Of a stretch of 64,000 nucleotides of DNA, positions 20,996-31,200 are shown one piece after another (within the stretch, counting starts at the first letter, position 1; each line of letters starts with the position of its first letter). Below the pieces are notes generated by a model that searched no databases, was not told the DNA's origin, and saw only the letters and a program-made list of their open reading frames with translations. Both the position numbers and the translations under genes were made by a program. This DNA is from Caenorhabditis elegans. Lineage: Eukaryota > Nematoda > Chromadorea > Rhabditida > Rhabditidae. The stretch covers positions 3,034,501 through 3,098,500 of the forward strand of contig NC_003280.10 in NCBI RefSeq assembly GCF_000002985.6, written 5' to 3'.

Positions 20996-22334
20996 AACCT
21001 CTCCGCGGGAGGCTTAGACTGTCCCTTGCCGTACCTGCTTTCCCTCCAAGTTTGGTAGATCAAATTTGTGGGGTAACCCTTTTAGCCGAACACTTTTTGC
21101 CTGTCTCTTTCCCCGCCAGCGACTAACACATTTTCTCGGGGTCTTCTCCGCCGCCGCCCAATCGTTTGCCCGCCAGCGAACGACCTCTCCGTTGTCTCTA
21201 GTACCCCCGCCCGGCGGGGGGACACAAGACAACGCGCGCGCACGTTCTCTGCCCGTCTGCGCGCCTCCTCGCTCTCGGCGTGTGCGCTCAACATTATTGC
21301 TTTCGTTCTTCGTTTGTGCGACGTTTTGGATGTTTTTGTTTCCGATGCGGGGTCTCCGGTTTTGCAGTTTTTTTTCAGGTTTTTGGGTGGCTATTTCAGT
21401 TTCCGGTATTGAAAATTTTAATTAGATAATGATTTAATTTTATTGGTATTTGGTATTATCGATTTTCCGGCTTCGTTTGTAATGATTTTGACAAAAAAAA
21501 CTCTAAAAAATCAATTTTTGACTAATTTTCTCGGCAACGCGCCTTTAATATGTTCTACTGTAGCAAAAAAAATTTCCGTCGAAAATTGATTTTTCGACTG
21601 ATGTTTTCCGATTTTAGATCGAAAAATTGGAGTTTAGCGGATAATTTTATAAAAATTCGTTTTTTTTTCAATAAAAAATAGATTTTTACCAGTAAAAATA
21701 AGCAATGCGCCTTTAAAAGGTACTGTAGCAATATTTATAGACTTTTCGTTATTTTTCAATCAAAAATTAGAATTTTTGTTGTAAAAATTGTAGGAAGAAC
21801 ACTGTTATTCACAGGAAATAGTGATTTCCCGGCCAAAAATCGAGATTTTGAATGAAAAATCAATTTCCACTCTCTTCCTGGTAGGATTTTTATTGCTAAA
21901 AGAGGCCTGCGCCTTTAAAAAGTACTGTAGCGGAATATTGTCGGGAAAATCGATTTTTCCACGAATTTCCTCACTTTTTTAATGAAAAAATCGAATATTT
22001 GCTGTAAAAATTATAGAAAACACTACATGTTCTGTGAAAATTTGAAGTTTTACGACGAAAATCGATTTTTGCAAACATCGTGGTAGGAACTTTTCTTAAA
22101 AAGGGGTATGCGCCTTTAAATTGGTACTGTAGCGTAATTTTTTTGGGAATATCGGCTTTTAATCGAGTTTTTAATGAAAAATTCAAATATTTGACTTAAA
22201 AGTTATAGAAAACTCAATTTTAACTAAAAAATATAATTTTTGTAACCATTCTAACTCAAATTTTTGATTTTTTGTTGAAATAATGGATTTTTCTTCAAAA
22301 TTTTCTTTTTTTTTTTTTTGCAGAATCTGCCAAA

Positions 22335-25300
22335 ATGTCAAAGATAAAGACACATTCCACTGGCTCAAAACGGACGGTACCATTCTACAAGCTGCCACCG
22401 CCCGTGCCACTTCCACCACTCCCGCCACCCGATCCAACCCGGTACTTCTCGACGGAAAAGTACATCGCACTGAGCAAAGATGAGAAATTCAAATTTGATG
22501 ATTACGATGTGAATGATGAGACGCTGAAAAAAGTGGTGCTCAACGAGATTGGCAAGTGCCCGGATATTTGGAGCTCGCGGAGCCAGGCAGCCATTATGGA
22601 GCACTATCCGATTGTTGCAACTGAAACGTACAGGAGGACAGGGTTGCTGTTGTCTAGTGAGATTTTTTTTTAGATTTAAAAATTGAAAAAAAAAATGGAA
22701 ATTAAAAAAAATTTTTTTTTTTCTAATATCAAAAATAATATTTTTCAACTTATATTTCTCATATTTTCCAAGTTTCCCGAACTCTTCTGACTGCTAAAAA
22801 AATAATTCGCCACCATGGGGATCGAACCCGAGACCCTCCGACCTGAACTTTAGTCGAAAATCCCACTGCGCCATTTGGACGCTTTTCTGAAAAGGTTCAA
22901 ATTTGAAGTTTTTACACTAAGAATTGCCTATTTTTCTTTTTTTTAAAGCGTTTAGAAACCCGAAAAAAATTTTAAAAAATAAAATTTCAAGCTTTTCCCC
23001 ATTTTCCAAAAAGTTGTCCGAGTGGCGCAGTGGGATTTTGGCGTGGCTCGACGCACAAGGCCACAGGTTCCATCCCCATGGTGGCAACTTTTTTTTTTTG
23101 AAAGTCAGATACGCTTAAAAACGAGTAAAATTATGATCTTTCGCTACTTTCACCGAAAAATATACTCAATTTTCAATTTCCCAATTTTTTGAGTTTTTTT
23201 TTCCATTTTTAGGAAATTTTCAAATTGAATTTTGCCGAGCATTTAAGAAAAATCAGTTCAGAAACCCGAAAAATTATCGAAAATGCCGAAAAAATCGATA
23301 AATTTCAAGCTTTTCCCCATTTTTCAAAAAAATGCGTGACTGGCGCAGTGGGATTTTGGTGCAGCTCGACCCACAAGGCCACAGGTTCAATCCCCGCGGT
23401 GGCAACTTTTTTAAAATTTTTTTTTTCAAAGCCAAGAAAACCTAATAATGAATGAAATATTGATTTTTTGCATTTTTTCTACTAAAATTTCCCCAAAATT
23501 TCAGTCAAATCGCTGAAACAAATCTACAAATGCGGAAAGGACAATCTCCGAAACCGGCTTCGCGTGGCAATTGTAAGCAAGCGGCTTACACCGGCCCAAG
23601 TAGAGGCCTATATGTGGCGCTGGGAGTTTTACGGCTTTATTCGCTACTATCGAGACTATACACAACGCTGGGAGGCCGACTTGTTGAAAGATTTGGACGT
23701 GGTGCTCGGGCTCGAGGCTCGGCGAGCATCGAAAAATATGGAAAAGGTGGATTCTGGGGAGCTCATGGAGCCCATGGAGCCCATGGATTCTACAATGGAT
23801 GAGATGTGCGTCGAGGAGGAGCCCTACGAGGAGACAGGGTCCAATTGGAGCGATCCGGCGCCGGAGTGAGTTCTGCCCAGTTTTCTGCATTTTGGCGTGA
23901 ATTCTGGTGTTTAGTGTTTGAAAAAAAAATGCCTTATTGGTTTTTCTATAAATTTTGAAAAAAAAATTCGCATTTTTGAAAAAAAAAATTTTTTTTGAAA
24001 TTTTTGAAAAAAATTTTTTTTTTGAAATTTTTGAAAAATTTTTTTTTTCAAATTTTTCAAAATCAAACACAAACACAAGATAACTTTGTAATTTCAGACC
24101 ATCCCAATCCAAATCCCAGTCCCCAGAAGCCAAGTACCCTCAAGCCTACCTACTACCTGAGGCGGACGAAGTCTACAATCCTGACGATTTCTATCAAGAG
24201 GAACATGAATCCGCATCAAACGCCATGTATCGGATCGCTTTCTCACAGCAGTACGGTGGCGGCGGGTCCCCAGCCGTGCAGAAGCCCGTCACTTTTAGTG
24301 CTCAGCCGGCGCCGGCGCCAGTTAGAGAGGCCCCAAGCCCAGTTGTGGAGAATGTTAGTTCATCGGTGAGTTTTTTAGGGAGTAGCTCAGGAGCAATTCT
24401 GAAAAAAAAAACAAAAAAAAATTGAATTTGAAATTTAAAAAAAAAATTTTTTTTGGACTAAAAAAATTCGCAAAAAAAAATTACCAAAATTTTTTTTTCA
24501 ACTTCTTTCTCATATTTCTCCAACTTTCCGAACTCCTCTGACTGCTAGAAACATAATTCATCCCCGTGGGGATCGAACCAGAGTCAAAAATCCCACTGCG
24601 CCATTTGGACGCTTTTCTGAAAAAGCTTAAATTTGGGGTTTTTACATTAACAATAAGACTTTTAAAGTGTTAAGAATCCCTAGAAACTATCCGGAGTGCC
24701 AAAAAATCGAGAAATCTCAATTTCCCCGAATTTTCCAAAAAATGGTCAGATCGGCGCAGTGTTATTTTGGAGTTGCACGACCCAAGAGGTCACAGGTTCG
24801 ATCTCCACGGTGGCAATATTTTTTTGCAAAGTCAGATAAGGGTGAAGTTATGATTTGTTTCAATTTTTGTGCTAAAATTTCTCCAAACTTAGAAAAAAAT
24901 TTTTGGTCAAACATTTTTTTTCCAACTTTTTGGAAAAATGCTACCAAACATATATTTTCAAATTTACCGAACTCCTCAAACTGCTAAAAAAAAAAATTTA
25001 CCCCCGTGGGGATCGAACCCGAGACCCTCCGGCCTGAACTTTTGTCGATAAACCCACTGCGGTATTTGGACGTTTTCTGGAAAAGTTTAAATTTGGAGTT
25101 TTTACACTGCCAATAAGAGCTTTAAAGTGTTTAGAAACCCTAGAAACTATCCGAAGTGCCAAAAAATCGATAAATTTGAAGTTTTCCCGAATTTCCAAAA
25201 AAAATGTCCAAATGGCGCATTGGGATTTTGGAGTTCCTCAACGCACAAGGTCACAGGTTCGATCCCCACGGTGGCAACTTTTTTTTTCAAAGTCTGATAA

Positions 25301-25626
25301 GGGGGAAATTATGATTTTTTTGTCAATTTTTGTGCTAAAATTTCTCCAAAATTAGAAAAAAAAATTTTTTGGTCAAAAAAATTTTTTTTTTCAAAATCTC
25401 AAAAACAATGTTTCAGAGTTTCACCCCGAAGCCCCCGGCCATGATCAACAATTTTGGTGAGGAGATGAACCAAATAACATACCAAGCGATCCGTATTGCC
25501 CGAGAGCAGCCGGAACGTCTGAAATTGCTCCGTAAGGCACTTTTCGACGTTGTCCTGGCGTTTGATCAGAAGGAATACGCCGATGTTGGGGATTTGTACA
25601 GGGATTTGGCGCAGAAGAATTCGTGA
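22335..25626 (+). CDS. MADF-domain protein, copy B
   Basis: Exons 22335-22656, 23505-23865, 24098-24365 and 25417-25626 give 386 aa. The order is a proline-rich N-terminus (PPPVPLPPLPPPDP), then the MADF-type domain LKKVVLNEIGKCPDIWSSRS, IVATETYRRTGLLL, KDNLRNRLRVAI and YMWRWEFYGFIRYYRDY. An acidic stretch MCVEEEPYEETGSNW follows, then a disordered P/S/A-rich segment, then EEMNQITYQAIRIAREQPER and LLRKALFDVVLAFDQKEY. It shares exon plan and phases with copy A. Likely a nuclear DNA-binding regulator (inference from the domain). Its first and third introns and its 3' flank host all the tRNA-like foldback repeats of this window. The start is the first ATG after the acceptor at 22323. Confidence 0.87.
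22809..23088. repeat. Foldback element with tRNA-like ends, copy 1
   Basis: The left end, 22809-22880 on the minus strand, is 72 nt long and carries TGGCGCAGTGGG (a perfect A box) and GGTTCGATCC (a perfect B box). The right end, 23013-23088 on the plus strand, has the same A box and GGTTCCATCC. About 130 bp of AT-rich sequence separates the two ends. Confidence 0.8.
23334..23405 (+). repeat. Solo tRNA-like end
   Basis: A single plus-oriented copy with TGGCGCAGTGGG and GGTTCAATCC. No minus partner is seen to its left apart from copy 1. Confidence 0.75.
24561..24816. repeat. Foldback element with tRNA-like ends, copy 2
   Basis: The minus end at 24561-24610 is shortened, missing the middle. 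The plus end at 24744-24816 has CGGCGCAGTG and GGTTCGATCT, i.e. partly decayed boxes. Confidence 0.75.
25001..25278. repeat. Foldback element with tRNA-like ends, copy 3
   Basis: The minus end is 25001-25071 and the plus end 25204-25278, both with GGTTCGATCC. The spacer is homologous to that of copies 1 and 2 (TTTAAAGTGTTTAGAAACCC). Confidence 0.8.
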
Positions 25627-26668
25627 TAATTTTTTTTTGAGTTTTTTAATTTTTAATTTATTTCAATTTTTGTTACATGTTCCAATATAATAAACAGGTG
25701 CTTGTTTGATTTTTCACTTTTTTTGTGAATAAACATCGATAATTTCAAGGAAAAAAATTATTCATACCCGTGGGGATCGAACCCGAGACCCTCCGACCAG
25801 AGCTTCAGTCGAAAATCCCACTGCGCCACTTGGACATTTTCCTGGAAAATTTCAAATTTAAAGTTTTTACACTAAGAATCTAGTTGTTTTAAATTTTTTT
25901 TGCGATTCTATTGCTTCCAAATATGATTTACCTAGTAAAAACTCAAACTTTTTGGGTTTTTTTTGGTATTTTTTCAGACAATTTTTTTTATTGAATTTTG
26001 CTGAAATTTTAAGACCAAATCCGTTTTTAGCGTTTAGAAACACGAAAAAATCGATATTTTTACAGTCTTTCCCATTTTCAAAAAAAAATTGCCCGAGTGG
26101 CGCAGTGGGATTTTGGCTCGGGTCACAAGGTCACAGGTTCAATCCCCACGGTGGCAAATTTTTTTTGCAAGGTGAGATAAGCCTAATAGGGATTAAAGTA
26201 TTGGTTATTTGCAATTTTATCGAGAAATATACCATATTTTTTAAGTAGAATATTGAAAAAAAACCAGAATTTAAAAAATTTGGAATTAAAAAAAATGTTT
26301 TGGAATTTTTTTTTTGAAGTTTTTGTTTAATTTAGAATGTCTCAAAACTCTTCCAAAATATTTTAAAATGGTTTTCTCTATACTACCTCACGTTCAAACA
26401 CTTCTAAAACGTGCCCAAACACCCGGTTTTGAGACAATTCCAGGCTAGGCCTCTGGAAAACCAGTGACCTCTGGAAATGAAGGCTGCTAACAATATTGAT
26501 TAGCCTAAAAACGCGCGATTGGGTCTCGCAGCGCGTTTATCGATCGGTTTTTGCCGTTTTTAGCGCGTTCTCGCGAGCATCCTTCCAGTCGACTGTCCCC
26601 TCCATTTCAGTTGTCTGCTGCTATTACAGCCTGCTGCTGCTGCTGCTAATCCTTTTCTCCTGTCACCA
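25627..26668. other. Intergenic region, same-strand genes
   Basis: Contains a poly(A) signal AATAAA at about 25689 for MADF copy B, the fourth tRNA-like foldback element, and then AT-rich sequence. The stretch just before the next start (26600-26660) has a CTG/TGC run. Confidence 0.6.
25764..26157. repeat. Foldback element with tRNA-like ends, copy 4
   Basis: The minus end is 25764-25835 (A box TGGCGCAGTGGG, B box GGTTCGATCC). The plus end is 26089-26157 (A box TGGCGCAGTGGG, GGTTCAATCC). It lies downstream of MADF copy B. Confidence 0.8.
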
Positions 26669-27535
26669 ATGGCTCAATTCTCAATTTTCCCTGAGCAAAA
26701 CAGTCTCCAGGACCTCCTGAACATTCACTCGGTCCAAGAGGACACCCAGTACAAGTCTATGGGAATCTACGACTTGAAAACGTGCGAGATCCCAATGAGG
26801 TAAGTGGTTTCTTTGCTTTATAACTTTGGATATAGGCTACCTATTGGAAAGTTTTATATGTTTTTTGATAGAGTAAAATGTAGACTTGTTTTTTGTGAAG
26901 TTTCATGAAAATCGATTAATTTTCCAGTGAGCTATTGGGGTTTTAAATTGAAAATTGCAGGTTTTTACTGAAAAACTTAAAGGTTTTTAATTAAAGATTT
27001 TTTTTTATAAGCCTAGGCCTAAGCATATGCCTAAGCCTATTCCTATGCCTAAGCCTATGCCTAAGACTGTGCCATAAAAATTTAAGCATTTTTCAGACCT
27101 CCAACTCACCAGAATCCGGCCCAGAAGGAGCACAACACTATGGAAGACGAGATGATGGCCGTGCTCAACAGCTTTTCCAGAAGAATCGAGATTATGAGTG
27201 CTCCGGAGCCCAAGGCTTTCAGGTACTACTTCGAGATATCCCCACCGCCGAAGCCAGAAGCCCCCAAGTCCCAGCTTGGCCTTGGAGACCTCTCCGAAGA
27301 AAGCTACCCGTTGACTCCGGAGCCTATTCAGCTGGACACCTGCCTCACTTGGAGCCCTGTCGAGCTGCAATTCGACCCGTTTGCCGAGCCGGAGCCAATT
27401 TTCTACAATGAAGAGATGGACAGTGGGCCGACACCGGAGCCCATACCGGATATTTTCGAGTCGCCAAGATCGGAGGTTGAAGCGGTGAAGATGTTTCGCA
27501 GTGAGGTGATTTATGAAGACTTCGCCGAAGAGTGA
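26669..27535 (+). CDS. Unrecognised acidic, proline-rich small protein
   Basis: Exons 26669-26799 and 27097-27535 give 189 aa. I do not recognise the family. It opens MAQFSIFPEQNSLQDLLNIH. The second exon encodes a disordered-looking chain rich in P, E and S, with repeats of the form EPxPIxxN or PEPI (TPEPIQLDT, EPEPIFYNE, TPEPIPDIFE), and it ends YEDFAEE. There is no signal peptide, helix-rich membrane segment or cysteine pattern. The frame is supported by clean splice phase, and codon content contrasts with the flanks. It has AATAAA at 27597. The intron holds a short telomere-like tract. It could be a nuclear or germline regulatory protein, but this is only a guess. Confidence 0.7.
27008..27068 (+). 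repeat. Short interstitial telomere-like tract
   Basis: About ten diverged GCCTAA units within the single intron of the acidic protein gene, again C-rich on the plus strand. Confidence 0.75.
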
Positions 27536-27706
27536 AGACCGTTGCACCATGTGTCTCCTAATTTTTTGCAGTTTTTTTTGGAATTCTGACCGTTTTAATA
27601 AACTTTTTTTGCACAATTTTCGTTAATCCAAGATAAATCGATAAGTTATCGATTTTTGGCCGCACAAAAAACGAATAAAAAATAAATAAAAATAAACAAA
27701 AGTAAT

Positions 27707-27777
27707 TGCATCGACCGGGAATCGAACCCGGGCCGCCCGCGTGGCAGGCGAGCATTCTACCACTGAACCACCGATGC
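27707..27777 (-). tRNA. tRNA-Gly (GCC)
   Basis: 71 nt that fold as a full cloverleaf: acceptor GCATCGG/TCGATGC with discriminator A, D arm TTCAGTGGTAGAA, anticodon arm CTCGCCTGCCACGCGGG with anticodon GCC, and T arm CCCGGGTTCGATTCCCGG. The copy at 27884 is identical in the tRNA part. There is no intron. Confidence 0.97.
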
Positions 27778-27883
27778 TTGTCTGTGACGATCTGATAAGA
27801 CAACTTCGATATCACTTATCGCCGAAACAAACAAACAAACAATCGACTAAGAAATCTTATCAATTTCACCGCCGTTCGAACAA

Positions 27884-27954
27884 GCATCGGTGGTTCAGTG
27901 GTAGAATGCTCGCCTGCCACGCGGGCGGCCCGGGTTCGATTCCCGGTCGATGCA
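27884..27954 (+). tRNA. tRNA-Gly (GCC)
   Basis: Identical 71-nt tRNA-Gly(GCC) in opposite orientation, 106 bp from its partner. A T run directly after it (27956 on) is a suitable Pol III terminator. Confidence 0.97.
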
Positions 27955-28264
27955 ATTTTTTTAAATTCTTAATTATTGATAATAGTGCTGCGAAAAATCG
28001 ATACATTATCGATTTTTCGTTAAAAAAACCTGGAAAAAAACGTCGGAATGGTCTTTATTTATCGATTTTCTATGCACACAGGAGAAATCAATAAAAATCA
28101 CATAATATCACAAGAAAAGGTACAGTAAGTGACTACAAGTGGAACAGGTTGGGTGACGTAGATAAAATTTTCCGGAATTATGCGATTTTAGTGTGGGTAA
28201 AATGGGGGTAAAGCAGGGCAAAAACGAGAAAAAAAACTTTTTTTTTTGCAGAAAAATCGATAAT

Positions 28265-31200
28265 TTATTGATTTTTTTCAGTGGAATTCGTTGCGGCGGC
28301 GGCGGCTTCAGTCGAATTTTCAGAAATTTCAGCGGCCGGCAACTTTTCGGTGCTTTTTTCAGTAGTTTCGGTCGGTTTTTGGTCGATTTTTTCGTCTTTT
28401 CTAACTTGGGGTACGGTAGTTGGCGATGACGTGGCATTCTCGGGTGCTGATGGCTCTGCGTCGTCGGGTTTTGTCTGAAAATTTGGATTTTTTGGGTTAT
28501 TTCTAGAAAATTTGGCAAAAATCGATAATTTATCGATTTTTTCACGTAAAAATCGATAAATTATTGATTTTTCAATCTTCCAACACACAATTTAGCAATT
28601 TTTATCGATTTTTTGACAATTTTCACTAAAAAATCGATAATTTTTCGATTTTAAAACTATTTTCACTGAAAAATCGATATTTTTTGAATTTTTTAAGGAA
28701 AAATCGATTCTCAAAATTCTCAAAATTTTTAAAAATCGATAAATTCCCAAAAATAGGGAAAAAAATCGATATTTTCCAAAAAAAATTTTGGAAAAAAATC
28801 GATAATTTCTCGAAAATTTGAAAAAATAGATTTTTTCAGAAAAAAATCAATATTTTCCAAAAATTAGAAAAAAATCAATACTTTACAAAAAATTTGAAAA
28901 AAATCGATATTTTTCAAAAAAATTGAAAAAAATCGATATTTCTCAAAATTTTGTAAAAATCTATTTTTTCAAATTTTTTGAAAAAATCGATAATTTTTCG
29001 ATTTTTTTCAATTTTTTGTGAAAAATCGATATTTTTTGAATTTTTTAAGGAAAAATCGATAATTTATCGATTTTTCACAATTTTCACTAGAAAATCGATA
29101 ATTTATCGATTTTTGACATTTTTCAACGAAAAATCGATATTTTTTGAATTTTTTACCGCAAAAATCGATATTTATCGATTTTTTGGCAATTTTTACTGAA
29201 AAATCGATAATGTTTTTTGACTTCTCGCAATTTTTCAGTGTTCCAACCCAAAATTTGGTCATTTTTCCAAAATTTTTGCCCAAAAAGCGGCAAAAATCGG
29301 CAAAATTTTTTCAGGAATTTCCATTTCCCTTACCACTTCCGCCGACTCTCGTTTCTTATCATCACTTTTCACCGCTACTACAGTAGTAGTCTCCGTGTTC
29401 GTAGCGGCCTGCAAAAAAATCGATTTTTCCCGAAAAATCAATACTACAAACTACACTTTCTTGAGAATTTGAAGAAAAAAAAAAATCAAATTTTCCAAAA
29501 AAAAAAAAAAAGGATTTTTTGGAAAAAATCGATATTTTTCAAAAAATTGAAAAATCGATATTTTTCAAAAAAATTGGAAAAAACCGATATTTTTCAAAAA
29601 ATTGGAAAAAAAATCGATATTTTCAAAAAATTGAAAAAAATCGATATTTTTCAAAAAATTGAAGAAATCGATATTTTTCAAAAAAATTGAAAAAAATCGA
29701 TATTTTTCAAAAAATTGAAAAAAAAATCGATATTTTTCTAAAAATTGAAAAAAATCGATATTTTTCTAAAAATTGAAAAAAATCGATATTTTTCAAAAAA
29801 CTGAAAAAAAATCGATATTTTTCAACAAATTGAAAAAAAAATCAATACTACAAACTACACAAACCTCCTTCTGATTCGGTGCTTCTGGCGCCGGTACTGT
29901 AGCATTCTGAATCATGATTACTGTAGTTGTGTCGATGAGAAGTGCTGCTGGAGCTGCTGGGCTCAGCGGAGCTCTGGAGCCCGCCGCCGGGTGCATTGCG
30001 TCAAAGTAGAACTCCTGAAAATTGAATTTTTTTTTTTAAATGGCGGAAAATCAATAAATATTTATTATTTTTTTACATTTGGAGAATCGAATAAATTAGA
30101 GCCCAGTTTACAGAAAAAGTCAATATTTTTCCAAAAAAGTTTTTTTGAAAAAAATCGATATTTTCTAAAAATTAGAAAAAAATCAATAATTTCACAAAAA
30201 ATTGGGAAAAATAGAATTTTTGAATAAATTTGAAAAAAATCGATAATCTCTCAAAAAAACTGAAAAATCGATTTTTTCTAAAAATTTTTTTAAAAATCGA
30301 TATTTCTCAAAATTTTTAAAAATCGATATATTCCCAAAAATAGGGAAAAAATCGATATTTTCCAAAATAAACTTTGGAAAAAAATCGATAATTTCTCGAA
30401 AATTTGAAAAAATCGATTTTTTCAGAAAAATTTTTTTTTGAAAAAAATCAATATTTTCCAAAAATTAGAAAAAAAAATCTATACTTTACAAAAAATTTGA
30501 AAAAAATCTATTTTTCGCAAAAAAAAGAAAAATTAAAAAATCGATAATTTTCAAATTTTATGAAAAAATCTAGAATTTCTCCAGAAAGTTGGAAAAAATC
30601 GATTTTTTTCCAAAAAAAAAATTTGATTAAAAAATCGATTTTTTCAAATTTTTTGAAAAAATCGATAATTTTCGTGAACAAAAAATTACAGAAAAAAACA
30701 CAAAAAAAGCACAGAAAAGAGAGGGTAAATTTATTAGATAGGAGAAGGAGAAGCCACCACGACGATGTGCATCGAATCAAAGAAATAAACCTTAAAAGTG
30801 AAGGCGAGCAGGAAATGGAGCACGACGACACTGATTACGGTACCGAATGCGATCTGGAAATTGATTTTATCGATTTTTTTAATAGGAAAATCGATAATTT
30901 AAAAAAAAACGGTATTTTTCAATTTTTTTCGATTTTTTTCGACTGAAATTGACTGAAAATCAGGAGTTTTTCATTGATTTTTATCGATTTTTCGGTAATT
31001 TTTCAATTTTTTGAGCTATAAGGCTATTTTTAAACGTATTTTTTCAAATTTTTTGGCTTAAATTATTGGTTTTTTCAAAATTTCTTAAAATATCGATTTT
31101 TTCGAATTGTTTGCGAAAAACCACGATTTTTTGGGAAAATATCGACTTTTTTTAAAAATTAAACGAAACATATCGATTTTTTCAATTTTTTGGGAAAATA

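Larger units (their letters stand above)
19817..22334. promoter_or_regulatory. Divergent upstream region of the two MADF genes, repeat-rich
   Basis: 2.5 kb between two start codons facing away from each other, so both promoters should lie here. Contents are foldback elements at about 19905-20035, 20483-20612 and 20857-20995. Two GC-rich blocks with CGCGCGCGCAC are at about 20255-20445 and 21080-21300. A run of about 200-bp AT-rich units, each with GCGCCTTTAAA and GTACTGTAG, has the motif at about 21538, 21708, 21910 and 22110. A long T run ending TTTTGCAG at 22323 is a good acceptor just before the copy B start codon. No core promoter element is called. Confidence 0.65.
27536..28264. other. 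Intergenic region with tRNA pair
   Basis: Between the acidic protein gene and the long-isoform end of the YIPF-like gene. It holds the two tRNA-Gly genes; the remainder (27955-28264) is AT-rich with TATCGATTTTT stretches and no gene. Confidence 0.6.

Noticed and set aside
22809-26157. The tRNA-like ends as real tRNA genes
   Set aside because: The anticodon arms do not form a normal 7-base loop, the acceptor stems pair poorly in most copies, and they sit in inverted pairs within a repeat.
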